DNA from: Clostridia bacterium
GTDB taxonomy: Bacteria; Bacillota; Clostridia; Christensenellales; Borkfalkiaceae
DNA length: 59,570 bases
Reading direction: 5' to 3'
Assembly (NCBI GenBank): GCA_017626305.1
Contig: JAGAIW010000055.1
Coordinates: 1-59,570 of the forward strand
The position numbers and the translations under genes are program-made. Shown piece after piece: positions 8,620 through 17,362 of this stretch. Below the pieces are notes generated by a model. It saw nothing but the letters and a program-made list of their open reading frames with translations, was not told where the DNA came from and did not search any database. Every line of letters starts with the position of its first letter. The stretch's first letter is position 1.

Positions 8620-10695
8620 TTATGCCGTTGTTGTAGGCGTTTCCACGTTAATAATCGTATACCCCATTATTCCGCTACCGTCTGACTTTGTTACGAGAAT
8701 AAAATAACTTCCAGTTTTTCCAGTTGACGCAAAAGTAATCTCTCCGTTTGTAGTAGGGCCAATGGCATTGCCACCTTCATAGCGCGTTGCATTTACACGC
8801 ATGGTCGACATATCCACAGCTTTTCCTTCCGCGTCCGTTGCCGTTACGTTTAAGGTTTCCCCTAACTCAAATACGCCGTTTGCATTCGTCGATTCTTCAA
8901 CGTTAACCTTTAACGCCGCTTCCAATAAACGAATATTATTCACGTACATTCTCATCGGACCGCGGTTGGTCTCCGAATAAGCCGATCTTGCATAAATGGA
9001 TACGGTATTCGTATTTATCAGTTCAATGGGCAAAACGACCGTCATAGTATAGCCCGCTAAGCTAGCAGCGGTTCTTTTACCCGTTATCGTCGTCAATAAA
9101 TTTTTCCCAGTCGTACCACAGGAGAAATACGTGTCTATCGTAGCAGTTATGCCATCTTCGCCGTTTTTCGCCACTACGAATATATCTACCAACAAGTAGT
9201 CGTATTTATCCTTCACCGAATCGTATTCCCATAAATTCGTAAGCGCAAAGCCAGGATATTGAGCCGCGGTAGCAGACGTATAATCCCAATCGATTTGAAC
9301 CGCGCCTGTTTCATTTAACGTCTTTTCCGCATTCCAAGTGTGCGTTCCACTAGTGCGGTATTGCGTAACGTACGTTGCGTAATTTTCTTGCGTTAACGTA
9401 ATCGTTGTAGGCATCTTTTCAAGCGAAACGTCGGCAATATACCAAAGACTGTTTTTACCTGTTGCACCATCCCCATCTTTGCCCATAATTTTCAAGTCTT
9501 GATTTTCATTATAAGCAGCCAAATCAGACAAAGGAATTTTTACGCTAATCCAACGGTTATAATCTTCTTCACTAAGCGCGTAATGCGGCGCGGCATCTTT
9601 TTCCGCACAAACGTAATCCCAGTCGCCGTCGTACGTTACACCATCCACTTCCACGCCTTTTGCGATATACATTTTTACAACGACGTAATCGTAATTTTCG
9701 TAAATCAATGAACCTTCCGCAATGGATTGTTTGGGATTTTTGATTGTAAACTGTGGTGACCACGCCGTTGCATTGTTGGATTCAACTCTCATAACGCCTT
9801 TTTCACCTTCAAATGCAGGCAACCAACTAATTGTCGGCTTATAATTTGTAGAGATTTGAATTTGAGAAGTCGTCGCGTCGCAAGCGTAATCGAAAGACAT
9901 CAATTCCGCGGTGTTTTGGTCTTCCGCCTTTATGTAAATGGTAGAATCGCACGTGATGTAATCGCTTGCCGATACTTGCTGCGTATATTCCACATCCCAG
10001 TAAAGGTCGGTAAGCTCGCGCGAAGTCATTTCGCTGAATTTCGTACCGTATTGCACCGACGTGGTACGCGCATACGCGTCGTTGAACGTTACGTCGTATT
10101 CAAGCATGTATTTTTCCGCAAGACTTGCCTTCATATCCGCATCAATTTCCGTCGATTGCGCAAGCAAGGCTTCGTACGACATGGACGTTTTTTGACCTTC
10201 GGTATATTGCGCCGTCGTGCCGTCCGTTACGTAGCATACGTAATACAAAACGCGGTTATAGTTCTTTTCACCGATAATCGAGCCATCCATTTGCGCCCAT
10301 GCTTCGTATCCGTCAGCCCCGTTTTCCGACCAAAGGTTGGTGGTATCTACGTTTTGTACCAAGGTTTTATTCGCTTCGTAGGTATCCAAATTAAGCACTT
10401 CCATGTCGTTGCCGTCAAAAAGATCCCAAGGCAAAATGAGCATACCCGTTTGCGTACCTTCTTTCGCTGCGCCGTTTTCGTCAAAATACTTTGCATATTC
10501 GCTTTCCGTAAGGGTTGCGTTGAAACGAACCTGTTCTTTCTGTGCGTTCAGCTGCGTACCCGTCGAATAAAACGTTTTTTCTTCGGCGCTTGCCGATACG
10601 GGATTTACGAACGCTAAGCCTAAGCCAACGCTACCGACAACAAGAGTTGCAGCTACGCTGAGAAGTACATTTTTCTTTTTATACGTCATTCTCAT
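8620..10695 (-). CDS. Secreted modular protein with CBM-like modules and an unnamed N-terminal domain
   Basis: The 691-residue protein has a Sec signal peptide ending near VSASA|EE and no lipobox, unlike its neighbours, so it may be released or held by partners. Residues about 45-205 (EQVRFNATLTESEY, QTGMLILPWDLF, RVLYYVCYVTDG) resemble part of the metallophosphoesterase at 22579-25098. A degenerate InlB-like strand set (DLYWDVEYTQQV...STIYIKAEDQ) follows. Two jelly-roll modules come next, ending SLWYIADVSLEK and MRMYVNNIRLLEA, and an Ig-like C-terminal domain. The ATG is four bases after the stop of the 61-residue gene, and its ribosome site GGGGG lies inside that gene's end, so the two are probably translationally coupled. 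No enzyme motif is seen; glycan binding is inferred from architecture and context. Confidence 0.72.
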   Translation of the reverse strand: MRMTYKKKNVLLSVAATLVVGSVGLGLAFVNPVSASAEEKTFYSTGTQLNAQKEQVRFNATLTESEYAKYFDENGAAKEGTQTGMLILPWDLFDGNDMEVLNLDTYEANKTLVQNVDTTNLWSENGADGYEAWAQMDGSIIGEKNYNRVLYYVCYVTDGTTAQYTEGQKTSMSYEALLAQSTEIDADMKASLAEKYMLEYDVTFNDAYARTTSVQYGTKFSEMTSRELTDLYWDVEYTQQVSASDYITCDSTIYIKAEDQNTAELMSFDYACDATTSQIQISTNYKPTISWLPAFEGEKGVMRVESNNATAWSPQFTIKNPKQSIAEGSLIYENYDYVVVKMYIAKGVEVDGVTYDGDWDYVCAEKDAAPHYALSEEDYNRWISVKIPLSDLAAYNENQDLKIMGKDGDGATGKNSLWYIADVSLEKMPTTITLTQENYATYVTQYRTSGTHTWNAEKTLNETGAVQIDWDYTSATAAQYPGFALTNLWEYDSVKDKYDYLLVDIFVVAKNGEDGITATIDTYFSCGTTGKNLLTTITGKRTAASLAGYTMTVVLPIELINTNTVSIYARSAYSETNRGPMRMYVNNIRLLEAALKVNVEESTNANGVFELGETLNVTATDAEGKAVDMSTMRVNATRYEGGNAIGPTTNGEITFASTGKTGSYFILVTKSDGSGIMGYTIINVETPTTTA

Positions 10696-10696
10696 T

Positions 10697-10882
10697 TTAG
10701 TTTACACCCCCTACGAAGGTATTGTCACGGCTTTGAACAAACTCATCATTCCAAGTTCCCAACCAAGTTACTTCACCGCTTCCCGTTACGATATCTTCAC
10801 GAGAAAGCAAGCATACATGCATACAAGGCTGAACGTACCGTGTTTTTGAAGTGTTTTTTACTTCAAGTTTTTGTTGCATCAT
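10697..10882 (-). CDS. Small 61-residue protein of unknown function
   Basis: An excellent ribosome site (TTAGGAGGATAGTT before ATG) and close packing between two operon genes support a real gene. The peptide has a basic, Thr/Ser-rich N-terminal third, then YVQPCMHVCLLSREDIVTGS followed by a Gly-, Trp- and Asn-containing tail ending FVGGVN. It has no signal peptide or membrane segment. I have seen short clostridial and Bacteroidetes proteins with the same general plan (a Y-x-x-P segment, then an E/D-D-(I/V)-(V/I)-T-x-S block) beside surface-protein genes, but I know of no assigned function. Its last codons contain the ribosome site of the 691-residue protein gene, suggesting coupling. It could be a precursor peptide, an assembly partner or a translational leader. 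Confidence 0.65.
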   Translation of the reverse strand: MMQQKLEVKNTSKTRYVQPCMHVCLLSREDIVTGSGEVTWLGTWNDEFVQSRDNTFVGGVN

Positions 10883-10959
10883 AACTATCCTCCTAATTTT
10901 TTTTATATATTTTTACATAGTAGATTAAAACTGACACTCTTCCACTACGATTGTTTTTA

Positions 10960-13551
10960 TTACGCCAAAGAAATATCAGCGATATAGAACGTCGTTGCTT
11001 TCGACTCTGCCAAATTGAAGAAGAATGCGCATTGATTGTTCAGCAGTTCTTGCACAGTCCAGTCATCCGCCCAGTTAGAAATCGCCGCCACGGCAAATTT
11101 GATATCTATCCATTTTCCTTCTTCCAACGTAGCCGTTCCGTCTACCGCCGAATGGTTTTTCGACGTGGACGTATTATTGATATTCGCTTTACTAAATCCC
11201 GTGCCCGTCGGTATCCATACGCGGAATACGATACGGCTATACGTTGCATGTTTGGCTTGCGTTTGCAAAGATTTAATGGCAATCGTAGGCCATTTGCTCG
11301 TTGCCGTTTCCACTTTCAAAACGCCCGTTTCGCCTTCCCATTCGTCTATGATAGAAAGCGTACTGCTCTTCGAATAAACGTAGTGGATATCTTCCGCATA
11401 ATTAAACGAACGAATTTCGTTTTCGCCGATAGAGCGGACGGAGAACGTCGTCGTACCAACGTATTTGCCCGTAAGCGTTACCGTGTGCGTGCCGTTTTCT
11501 TCAACAATGAACATATTACCCGTAAGCGTCGTCGTTTTACCGCTAGGAGCGGTGACCGTAACCGTCGTACCGCTGATGGTAACGGGCGTACCGTTTTCTT
11601 TATCCTTAGCGGATACGGTGATTGTACCGCCAACAGTAAGAGAACCGCTGGTAACTACGTTTACTTTCTTTTCCAAGCGTACGTCGGCGATATAAAACGT
11701 CGTCGCTTTTGACTCCGCTAAATTAAAGAAGAATCCGCATTGATTTGCAAGCAACTGTTGCGCCGTCCATTCGTCCGACCAGTTGGAAATCGCCGCTACG
11801 GAAAATTTGACATCTATCCATTTTCCTTCTTCCAGCGTAGCCGTTCCGTCAACCGCTTTATGATTTTTCGACGTGGACGTATTATGGATATTCGCTTGGG
11901 TAAAGCCCGTGTCCGTCGGTATCCATACGCGGAAAGAAATGCGATCGTGCGTTTCATGGTTGGCTTGCGTTTGCAAAGATTTAATCGCAACCGTAGGCCA
12001 TTTGCTCGTTGCCGTTTCCACTTTCAAAACGCCCGTTTCACCTTCCCATTCGTCTATTATAGAAAGCGTACTGCTTGTGGAGTGAACGTGCGCAATATCG
12101 TCGGCGTGATTGAACGATAAGACTTCGTTTTCGTAATCCGCCGCGCGAGTTGCCGTAAATTTGGTAGAGCCATAATAATCGTCGCCAAAAACATTTACGG
12201 TATATACGCCTTTTTGGTCAATCATATACGTATTTCCCGACAACGTTTGTTGCGTGCCATCGGGCTTACTAAGCGTATATTTTACGTTAGAATCGGTAGC
12301 AGTCGTCGAAAAAGTCACCGTATTCCCTATCGCATACGAATTCGCATTAGCCGTTACGTCTACTTTATTCGCGCAGAAAATTCCCGCTACGTAAAACTCG
12401 CCTTTATGCGCAATTTGCGTTACGCCATCCGTGTCAAATTTTTTCACGCCGTAACCCCAAAGCTTATCTTGGTATACGTTTAAAGTTTGATTATCCCACG
12501 CGCTAAGCGCTTTGATATCAAACGCGAAGTCTACCCATTGATTATACGCCAAATCCGTTTTCGTATGGTATGCTTTTTCCACCACAGAATCGCTGCCTTC
12601 GGCGTTTTTGTTGATTACCATTTTCGTGGCGTCATTTTGCGTAAAACAGTTGGTATATTCCGCGTCGTTTTTAATGTACATTCTGACGATTAACGTATCG
12701 TAATCGTCATACAGCGACGAGTTTTCCGAAACGTCCTGCAAAGGAAGAACGGAGAAAGCGTTTGCCCAGTACGTACCCGTGTAGCTAAATTTCGCCACAC
12801 CCGTTTCCCCTTCAAATTCTTCTTCCCAAGTAATCGAACCGTTCTTTTGCGACCAACCGACACATTCGATATCTTGGGTATACTTAAACGATACGATTTC
12901 GTTAGCGTCAGGCTGTTCTCGCGCAAACATCTTCGTTGTTTCCGTTCCGACGTTGCCGTTACTGTCCGTTGCGGTTGCTTCAATGAGATAATATCCCATT
13001 TGCGTAGGCGTAAACGAATTGTCCGTAACGGTCAACTCTTCGCCCTTTTCGTCGCCATCCAGCTCAAACACCTTCAAAGTCGCCGTTAAGCTTTCTTTTG
13101 AAGAATCTTCTACGGTCGTTTCAGGGAGCGTATACGCTTTGTCTACCATGCCAAGTTTGACTGTTCCAAAAGTGATAACGGGCGCGCCCGTGTCTTGCAC
13201 TTTCAGCGTAATCGTACGCGTACGTACGTCACCGCCGCCAAGGTCAGCGCTACAATAAATATAATAATCTTCAAAATATTTTAATCTAAAAGAATTATTA
13301 AAAGCGTTAATTTTTTTACCTGATTTTGTCTCTACTTCAAACGTAACGCGATAATCGTTACCTTCGGTATCCGTTACGTTGCCGATAGGAAGCGTGTACG
13401 AAGCGTCTAAATCCGCCGTTATTTCCATATCATCAAAGTTTTCAAGGACAATAGGCTCGGGAACACCGCAGCTTGCGCAGGCGAGTCCGAACGCCACGGA
13501 AAAGAATGTCCCCAGCGCAATCAAACCGAATTTTTTCGTCTTTTTCTTCAT
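10960..13551 (-). CDS. Modular surface lipoprotein with three CBM-like modules, two nearly identical
   Basis: The protein is 863 residues with a lipoprotein-type signal peptide (Cys25 or Cys28 in GLACASC). Residues about 30-225 are two Ig/PKD-like sandwiches paralogous to those of the 760-residue lipoprotein (IVLENFDDM, GGDVRTRTITLKV, ELDGDEKGEEL, DSNGNVGTET). A first jelly-roll module (about 226-395, ending GEFYVAGIFCANK) and an Ig-like linker follow. Modules two (about 473-628) and three (about 709-863) are nearly the same sequence (SSTLSIIDEWEGETGVLKVE, then KATTFYIAD), with one Ig-like domain between them. Module three is the very C-terminus. No catalytic residues are recognisable. Position between ABC-transporter, hydrolase and other lipoprotein genes suggests multivalent glycan capture; that role is inference. 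Confidence 0.77.
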   Translation of the reverse strand: MKKKTKKFGLIALGTFFSVAFGLACASCGVPEPIVLENFDDMEITADLDASYTLPIGNVTDTEGNDYRVTFEVETKSGKKINAFNNSFRLKYFEDYYIYCSADLGGGDVRTRTITLKVQDTGAPVITFGTVKLGMVDKAYTLPETTVEDSSKESLTATLKVFELDGDEKGEELTVTDNSFTPTQMGYYLIEATATDSNGNVGTETTKMFAREQPDANEIVSFKYTQDIECVGWSQKNGSITWEEEFEGETGVAKFSYTGTYWANAFSVLPLQDVSENSSLYDDYDTLIVRMYIKNDAEYTNCFTQNDATKMVINKNAEGSDSVVEKAYHTKTDLAYNQWVDFAFDIKALSAWDNQTLNVYQDKLWGYGVKKFDTDGVTQIAHKGEFYVAGIFCANKVDVTANANSYAIGNTVTFSTTATDSNVKYTLSKPDGTQQTLSGNTYMIDQKGVYTVNVFGDDYYGSTKFTATRAADYENEVLSFNHADDIAHVHSTSSTLSIIDEWEGETGVLKVETATSKWPTVAIKSLQTQANHETHDRISFRVWIPTDTGFTQANIHNTSTSKNHKAVDGTATLEEGKWIDVKFSVAAISNWSDEWTAQQLLANQCGFFFNLAESKATTFYIADVRLEKKVNVVTSGSLTVGGTITVSAKDKENGTPVTISGTTVTVTAPSGKTTTLTGNMFIVEENGTHTVTLTGKYVGTTTFSVRSIGENEIRSFNYAEDIHYVYSKSSTLSIIDEWEGETGVLKVETATSKWPTIAIKSLQTQAKHATYSRIVFRVWIPTGTGFSKANINNTSTSKNHSAVDGTATLEEGKWIDIKFAVAAISNWADDWTVQELLNNQCAFFFNLAESKATTFYIADISLA
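10962..11428 (-). repeat. Long direct repeat, copy encoding the C-terminal module
   Basis: About 467 bases that match 11670-12136 at a constant offset of 708 bases with no insertions or deletions. Stretches such as the one around 11262-11365 differ at only a few positions. The offset equals 236 codons, so the duplication kept the reading frame. Confidence 0.85.
11670..12136 (-). repeat. Long direct repeat, copy encoding the middle module
   Basis: Partner of the repeat at 10962-11428. It encodes residues about 473-628 of the same lipoprotein. The intervening 241 bases encode an Ig-like linker domain, so the duplicated unit was probably module plus linker. Confidence 0.85.
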
Positions 13552-13562
13552 ACATTTTCTCC

Positions 13563-14807
13563 TTATTGCGCGGAAACGTTGGAAATTTTCTCAAAACGGA
13601 AATTATCCAAATAGAACACCTTTTCTTCGGCTTTTTCCAAAGTAAAACCACTCCATTTTATCACCCATTGTTTAGGCTTAGTAATGATATTCTTCGTTCC
13701 TTTGGCAATTCGATCGTCGGAAGTATTCGGATAGTAGCCGCAGTTACTGAAAGTAATTTTATGCGTCGTCCATTCCCCCAGTTTCGTCGTTACGCTTTGT
13801 TTACCCTGTGCGCCCGACGTGGAGTAGAGAAGAGATTCAAGGCGGATATCGGTAGGAACGTCCGTCGTCATATACACGTCAAAGCAGAATTGATAATTCC
13901 CCCATTCTTCTTCGGGTATAGAGCTAAAACCGCTGGCTTCCATAATCTTTTGGGGAATGACGATTCCAGGACCCCAGCTTGCCGTTTCGTCGCCCCTTGC
14001 CACAACCTTCAAAACGTTTTCACCCGACGACGCCGTAATACCTTCGTCCGTTGCATTGACCACATACGCTTCCGGCGGGCTCGTTTCTTTTACACCACTC
14101 AAAAGAATCATGTCTTTTTGATAATCTTGCTCAAAGTTGGCAATTTCACCTTCGGCAAGTTCGTATTCCGTCGTAAGCGTAACCGGCGTTTCAAACGTAT
14201 TCAAGATTACGTCGTCAAGATAATACGTAGGCCCGTCCTTTGGATCGCGGACGTGGGCGTTTTTAAAGGCAAAATATACGCCTTGAATGTTGGTAATGTC
14301 GCAAGAATAGGCTAATTTATCGTGGTCAAGGTACGTTACTACCTTATTCCAGCCGCTTTCTAAGGCATACGTGGAAACGGAAATCGTCGTACAGTTGCTT
14401 GTGCTTGCAATTTCACCAACTAATCCAACTGTAAATTTTTCTTTGGTTTCTTGCGCGTTATATACCCACATGGAAATGGATTTTACTTTCGTAAAGTCGC
14501 TGTAATCATAATTGAAACGCTCGCTTGTCGTATGGATATACGCATACGGCGCAGAACCGCTAGAATAGCCGCCGATCGGCTGTAATTTTGCCGAAGTCGT
14601 ACCGCTCTTTACGTATTCCGCATTTTTGTTGACGTTCACCGCGCCGAATTCGCCCTGCAAACGCATAAGCTGAAAATCGGGTTCAAACTGCTCGAAATTA
14701 CATAAAACAATGGGATCGGCCTTTTTAACTTCTTGATTACACCCCGCAAAAGACAGGGCGGCAAACGTTAAAGAAACGGCTGTTAAAAGCGCTAATTTTT
14801 TCTTCAT
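13563..14807 (-). CDS. Lipoprotein with two galactose-binding-like (CBM-type) domains
   Basis: This 414-residue protein has a lipoprotein signal (lipobox FAGC, Cys23). Two jelly-roll domains follow, each starting with a NFE motif (VLCNFEQFEPDF near 34-45, IANFEQDYQKDM near 223-234) and ending with the strand that typifies CBM4/9- and CIA30-like folds (TYYLDDVILNTFE near 196-208 and VFYLDNFRFEK near 396-406). No active-site motif was found. It sits 16 bases downstream of the GH123-like lipoprotein gene and 11 bases upstream of the 863-residue lipoprotein gene. The likely role is binding the glycan that the hydrolases and ABC transporter handle; this is inference from fold and position. The final NVSAQ is not a sorting signal. 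Confidence 0.75.
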   Translation of the reverse strand: MKKKLALLTAVSLTFAALSFAGCNQEVKKADPIVLCNFEQFEPDFQLMRLQGEFGAVNVNKNAEYVKSGTTSAKLQPIGGYSSGSAPYAYIHTTSERFNYDYSDFTKVKSISMWVYNAQETKEKFTVGLVGEIASTSNCTTISVSTYALESGWNKVVTYLDHDKLAYSCDITNIQGVYFAFKNAHVRDPKDGPTYYLDDVILNTFETPVTLTTEYELAEGEIANFEQDYQKDMILLSGVKETSPPEAYVVNATDEGITASSGENVLKVVARGDETASWGPGIVIPQKIMEASGFSSIPEEEWGNYQFCFDVYMTTDVPTDIRLESLLYSTSGAQGKQSVTTKLGEWTTHKITFSNCGYYPNTSDDRIAKGTKNIITKPKQWVIKWSGFTLEKAEEKVFYLDNFRFEKISNVSAQ

Positions 14808-14823
14808 ATTTTTACCCCCTTCT

Positions 14824-17346
14824 TTATTTTGCGTATAAGATAAAGTCTTTGATATAGATAACGCGTTCAGGTTCTCTCGTTACCTTTTCAGCCGACTTTA
14901 ATTGGAATGTGAAATATTCCAACGTCGTATCTTTCACCCAGTCAGACGTAAGGAAGGTAATCGAAATTTCGTTCATACCTTTTTGTAATACCGTCGAATT
15001 AAGCTCGTACGCAACTTTTTTAGCCGCATATTTAGCTATTATACCAAACGTGGGAAGATCTTCCCCGTCGTAATATACGTGCAAAATTGCCTTTTGAACG
15101 CCAAAGTTTATATTTTCTACAAACACACCTTTGGCTTCAAAGGACTGCGCCTTATCCAACGGACCCATAGGAAGAGTAACTTTCGCCAAAGCGCCGCTAA
15201 GACTTGCATCAACGGTGCTTGCGTCATCAATCTTCGTAAATACGGGCGTTACGTTTTTACTATCAAAATCGGTATCCTTCATTACCGCAGCGTCAATCTT
15301 TTGCACTTTACCGCCAAGGAAACGGTCGTATGCATACATGCCTTTTGACGTTTGTACGCTTGCTTGGAAATAGTTCATGTCTTGGGAAAGACTTTGCGTG
15401 TATACGTATTTTTTATACGTAGTATCCGTCCCATCCGTAAGCGTTTCCGACGCCGTCGCCGCCGAACCGTTAAACGAAACGGTTGCGTCCCCTTTAACAA
15501 GGAATTCAAACGTTGCGTTACCGTAGCCGTCGTCGGTGAAATCAATCAAATACGTATCCGTATTTTCCAAAAGCAAGCAAAGCTGCAACATCATATCACG
15601 CGCGGCTTGGAAAGTTTCACTCGTCCCCGATACGTGCGTACCGTTATAAATTTTCTGCGTAAGGCTGTGAATGATTTTTTCAATATCCAAATGGATATTC
15701 GCGCCGTTTTCATTCAACTGCTCAATTTTTTCGGTATATTTTGCTTTTAATGCGTATAAGAGCTCAAATTCTTCTATACCGTCGCGAATCGTTTCCAAAC
15801 GCATGGAAACGAGCGGCCCGTCTACGCCGTAAATTTTACCGGGATAGAACAATAAACCGTCACCGTTCGTTCTACCGAAACGTTCGGGATCACCGTAGTA
15901 ATCTTCTATATCGTAATACGTACCGTTGATATCTTTTTGATAAAGCGTCGTCGTCCAGTACAAATTGCCGATAACGTCGTATTCCGCTTGCATCCAACCC
16001 ACCGAACGAGCCGAAATCAACGTATCGTCGATTTTATAGGTAGGATAAGGCGCGCGGGGATTGATACACCCGTAGAACCATCTCTTTGCTTGATTTGCGT
16101 AATGCGCTCGGCCTACTTCGGTATCGTAAGAAGCAAACCCGGGGCAAAACGTTTCTACGTACGGAGCATATTCTTCCGTCCACCACGTCGTTACGACGTC
16201 AATCAAATCGCGTATGCCTTGTACGACTTCCGCCTTAATGGGCGACGTAATGCTTTCGTCCGCTTCGATTTCTGCGGATACTTCCGCTTTCACTTCACGC
16301 CAGTCGTCCGTAACCACTTGTACTTTCGATACACCGCCGCCGTGACCGTGCGGTTCGTCAATCAACGTACCCGTACGAGTAATCAATTTATCGAACATAT
16401 TATAGCCCGTTTCAAAGCTCTTTTCCGCAAAAGCCTTGATATACAGGGCAAACGTATTTTTGTTAATCGTAGCTTTACCCGTTTCCGCGTCTACGGCTGA
16501 GCCGTAGGGAATATCGACAGTATTACAGCCGTACTGCGTCATCCATTCGTAAGCCGTATCGACATAGTAATCAACGTCTTCTGCTTTCGTCGTTACTTTT
16601 TCCATGACGATACCGGGGCTTAAACGATATTCCATGAGTTTTTTCGCATACGTTTCATACATAGTCTGCGATTGTTCTAATTCACCGCGGAAATATTGAT
16701 AGTTTACGGCAAAGTGACTTTGCGCATGTGTTTCTTGGCTAACGGCCAAATCCAAAACGTTGAGCGTAATGGGAATATTCGTACTCGTTTCACCGATTTT
16801 CAGCGTGAACGTACCTGTATATACGCCTGCCGCCTGCGTTACGGGCACGTTAAAACGTACGTATAAGCCCTGATTATCTCCTGCTTTAATAACGTTCTCG
16901 CCCACGGCTTTGATATTTTCCACAGGTACTAACGCATCAGGATACCAACCAAGGGGCAACCCGTTCGTTTCCCAGTTTTTCGTTACTTCAATATATTTCT
17001 CGTGAAAAATTTCGATATTTTCCGCAGGGAACTCTTCTCCGCTTTCCGACTGCAAATCGTGCACGGATACTTCGTATTTCAGATTTTTATCCTTTGCCGA
17101 AATGATAATTTGCTGCGCTTCGTATTCGCCCTTCACCGTCGTCAAGGCAATACGCGCGTCCGTACGGATATCTTCGTAGCCTTCGTCTACGTCTTGTAGG
17201 ATTTTTTCCGTTGCAGGCGCACCCCAAAGGGTTGCATCCGAAACGTTTCCCCATTGCGTAGGCGTTTCCCCGCTATTGCAAGCGCTGCCGCTTAAAACAA
17301 CGCCGACAATCAACAAGGACAAGAGCTGTCTTTTTATTTTCTTCAT
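14824..17346 (-). CDS. Surface GH123-like (DUF4091) glycoside hydrolase, lipoprotein
   Basis: The 840-residue protein has a lipoprotein signal (GSAC, Cys23), so it acts outside the membrane. An N-terminal beta-sandwich (about 35-200, YEAQQIIISAKD to IPITLNVLDLAVS) precedes a TIM-barrel DUF4091 region with an adjacent Asp-Glu pair, LIDEPHGHGG (D330, E331). GH123 N-acetyl-beta-galactosaminidases use such a pair, with substrate-assisted catalysis. Further family features are RWFYGCINPRAPYPTYKID and the C-terminal LVSMRLETIRDGIEEFELLY helix near 525-545. A C-terminal beta domain of about 220 residues follows. A smaller cytosolic relative is encoded at 25362-27002. Family membership is clear; the substrate (GalNAc-containing or other amino-sugar glycan) is not proven. 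Confidence 0.8.
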   Translation of the reverse strand: MKKIKRQLLSLLIVGVVLSGSACNSGETPTQWGNVSDATLWGAPATEKILQDVDEGYEDIRTDARIALTTVKGEYEAQQIIISAKDKNLKYEVSVHDLQSESGEEFPAENIEIFHEKYIEVTKNWETNGLPLGWYPDALVPVENIKAVGENVIKAGDNQGLYVRFNVPVTQAAGVYTGTFTLKIGETSTNIPITLNVLDLAVSQETHAQSHFAVNYQYFRGELEQSQTMYETYAKKLMEYRLSPGIVMEKVTTKAEDVDYYVDTAYEWMTQYGCNTVDIPYGSAVDAETGKATINKNTFALYIKAFAEKSFETGYNMFDKLITRTGTLIDEPHGHGGGVSKVQVVTDDWREVKAEVSAEIEADESITSPIKAEVVQGIRDLIDVVTTWWTEEYAPYVETFCPGFASYDTEVGRAHYANQAKRWFYGCINPRAPYPTYKIDDTLISARSVGWMQAEYDVIGNLYWTTTLYQKDINGTYYDIEDYYGDPERFGRTNGDGLLFYPGKIYGVDGPLVSMRLETIRDGIEEFELLYALKAKYTEKIEQLNENGANIHLDIEKIIHSLTQKIYNGTHVSGTSETFQAARDMMLQLCLLLENTDTYLIDFTDDGYGNATFEFLVKGDATVSFNGSAATASETLTDGTDTTYKKYVYTQSLSQDMNYFQASVQTSKGMYAYDRFLGGKVQKIDAAVMKDTDFDSKNVTPVFTKIDDASTVDASLSGALAKVTLPMGPLDKAQSFEAKGVFVENINFGVQKAILHVYYDGEDLPTFGIIAKYAAKKVAYELNSTVLQKGMNEISITFLTSDWVKDTTLEYFTFQLKSAEKVTREPERVIYIKDFILYAK

Positions 17347-17362
17347 TATTTTTCCCCTTAGA

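Noticed and set aside
9856-11712. Long open frames on the plus strand (about 250 codons each) opposite the lipoprotein genes
   Set aside because: They lie antisense to well-supported lipoprotein genes, lack ribosome sites and recognisable domains, and are rich in Arg/Phe as expected for complement frames of Thr/Glu/Lys-rich genes.
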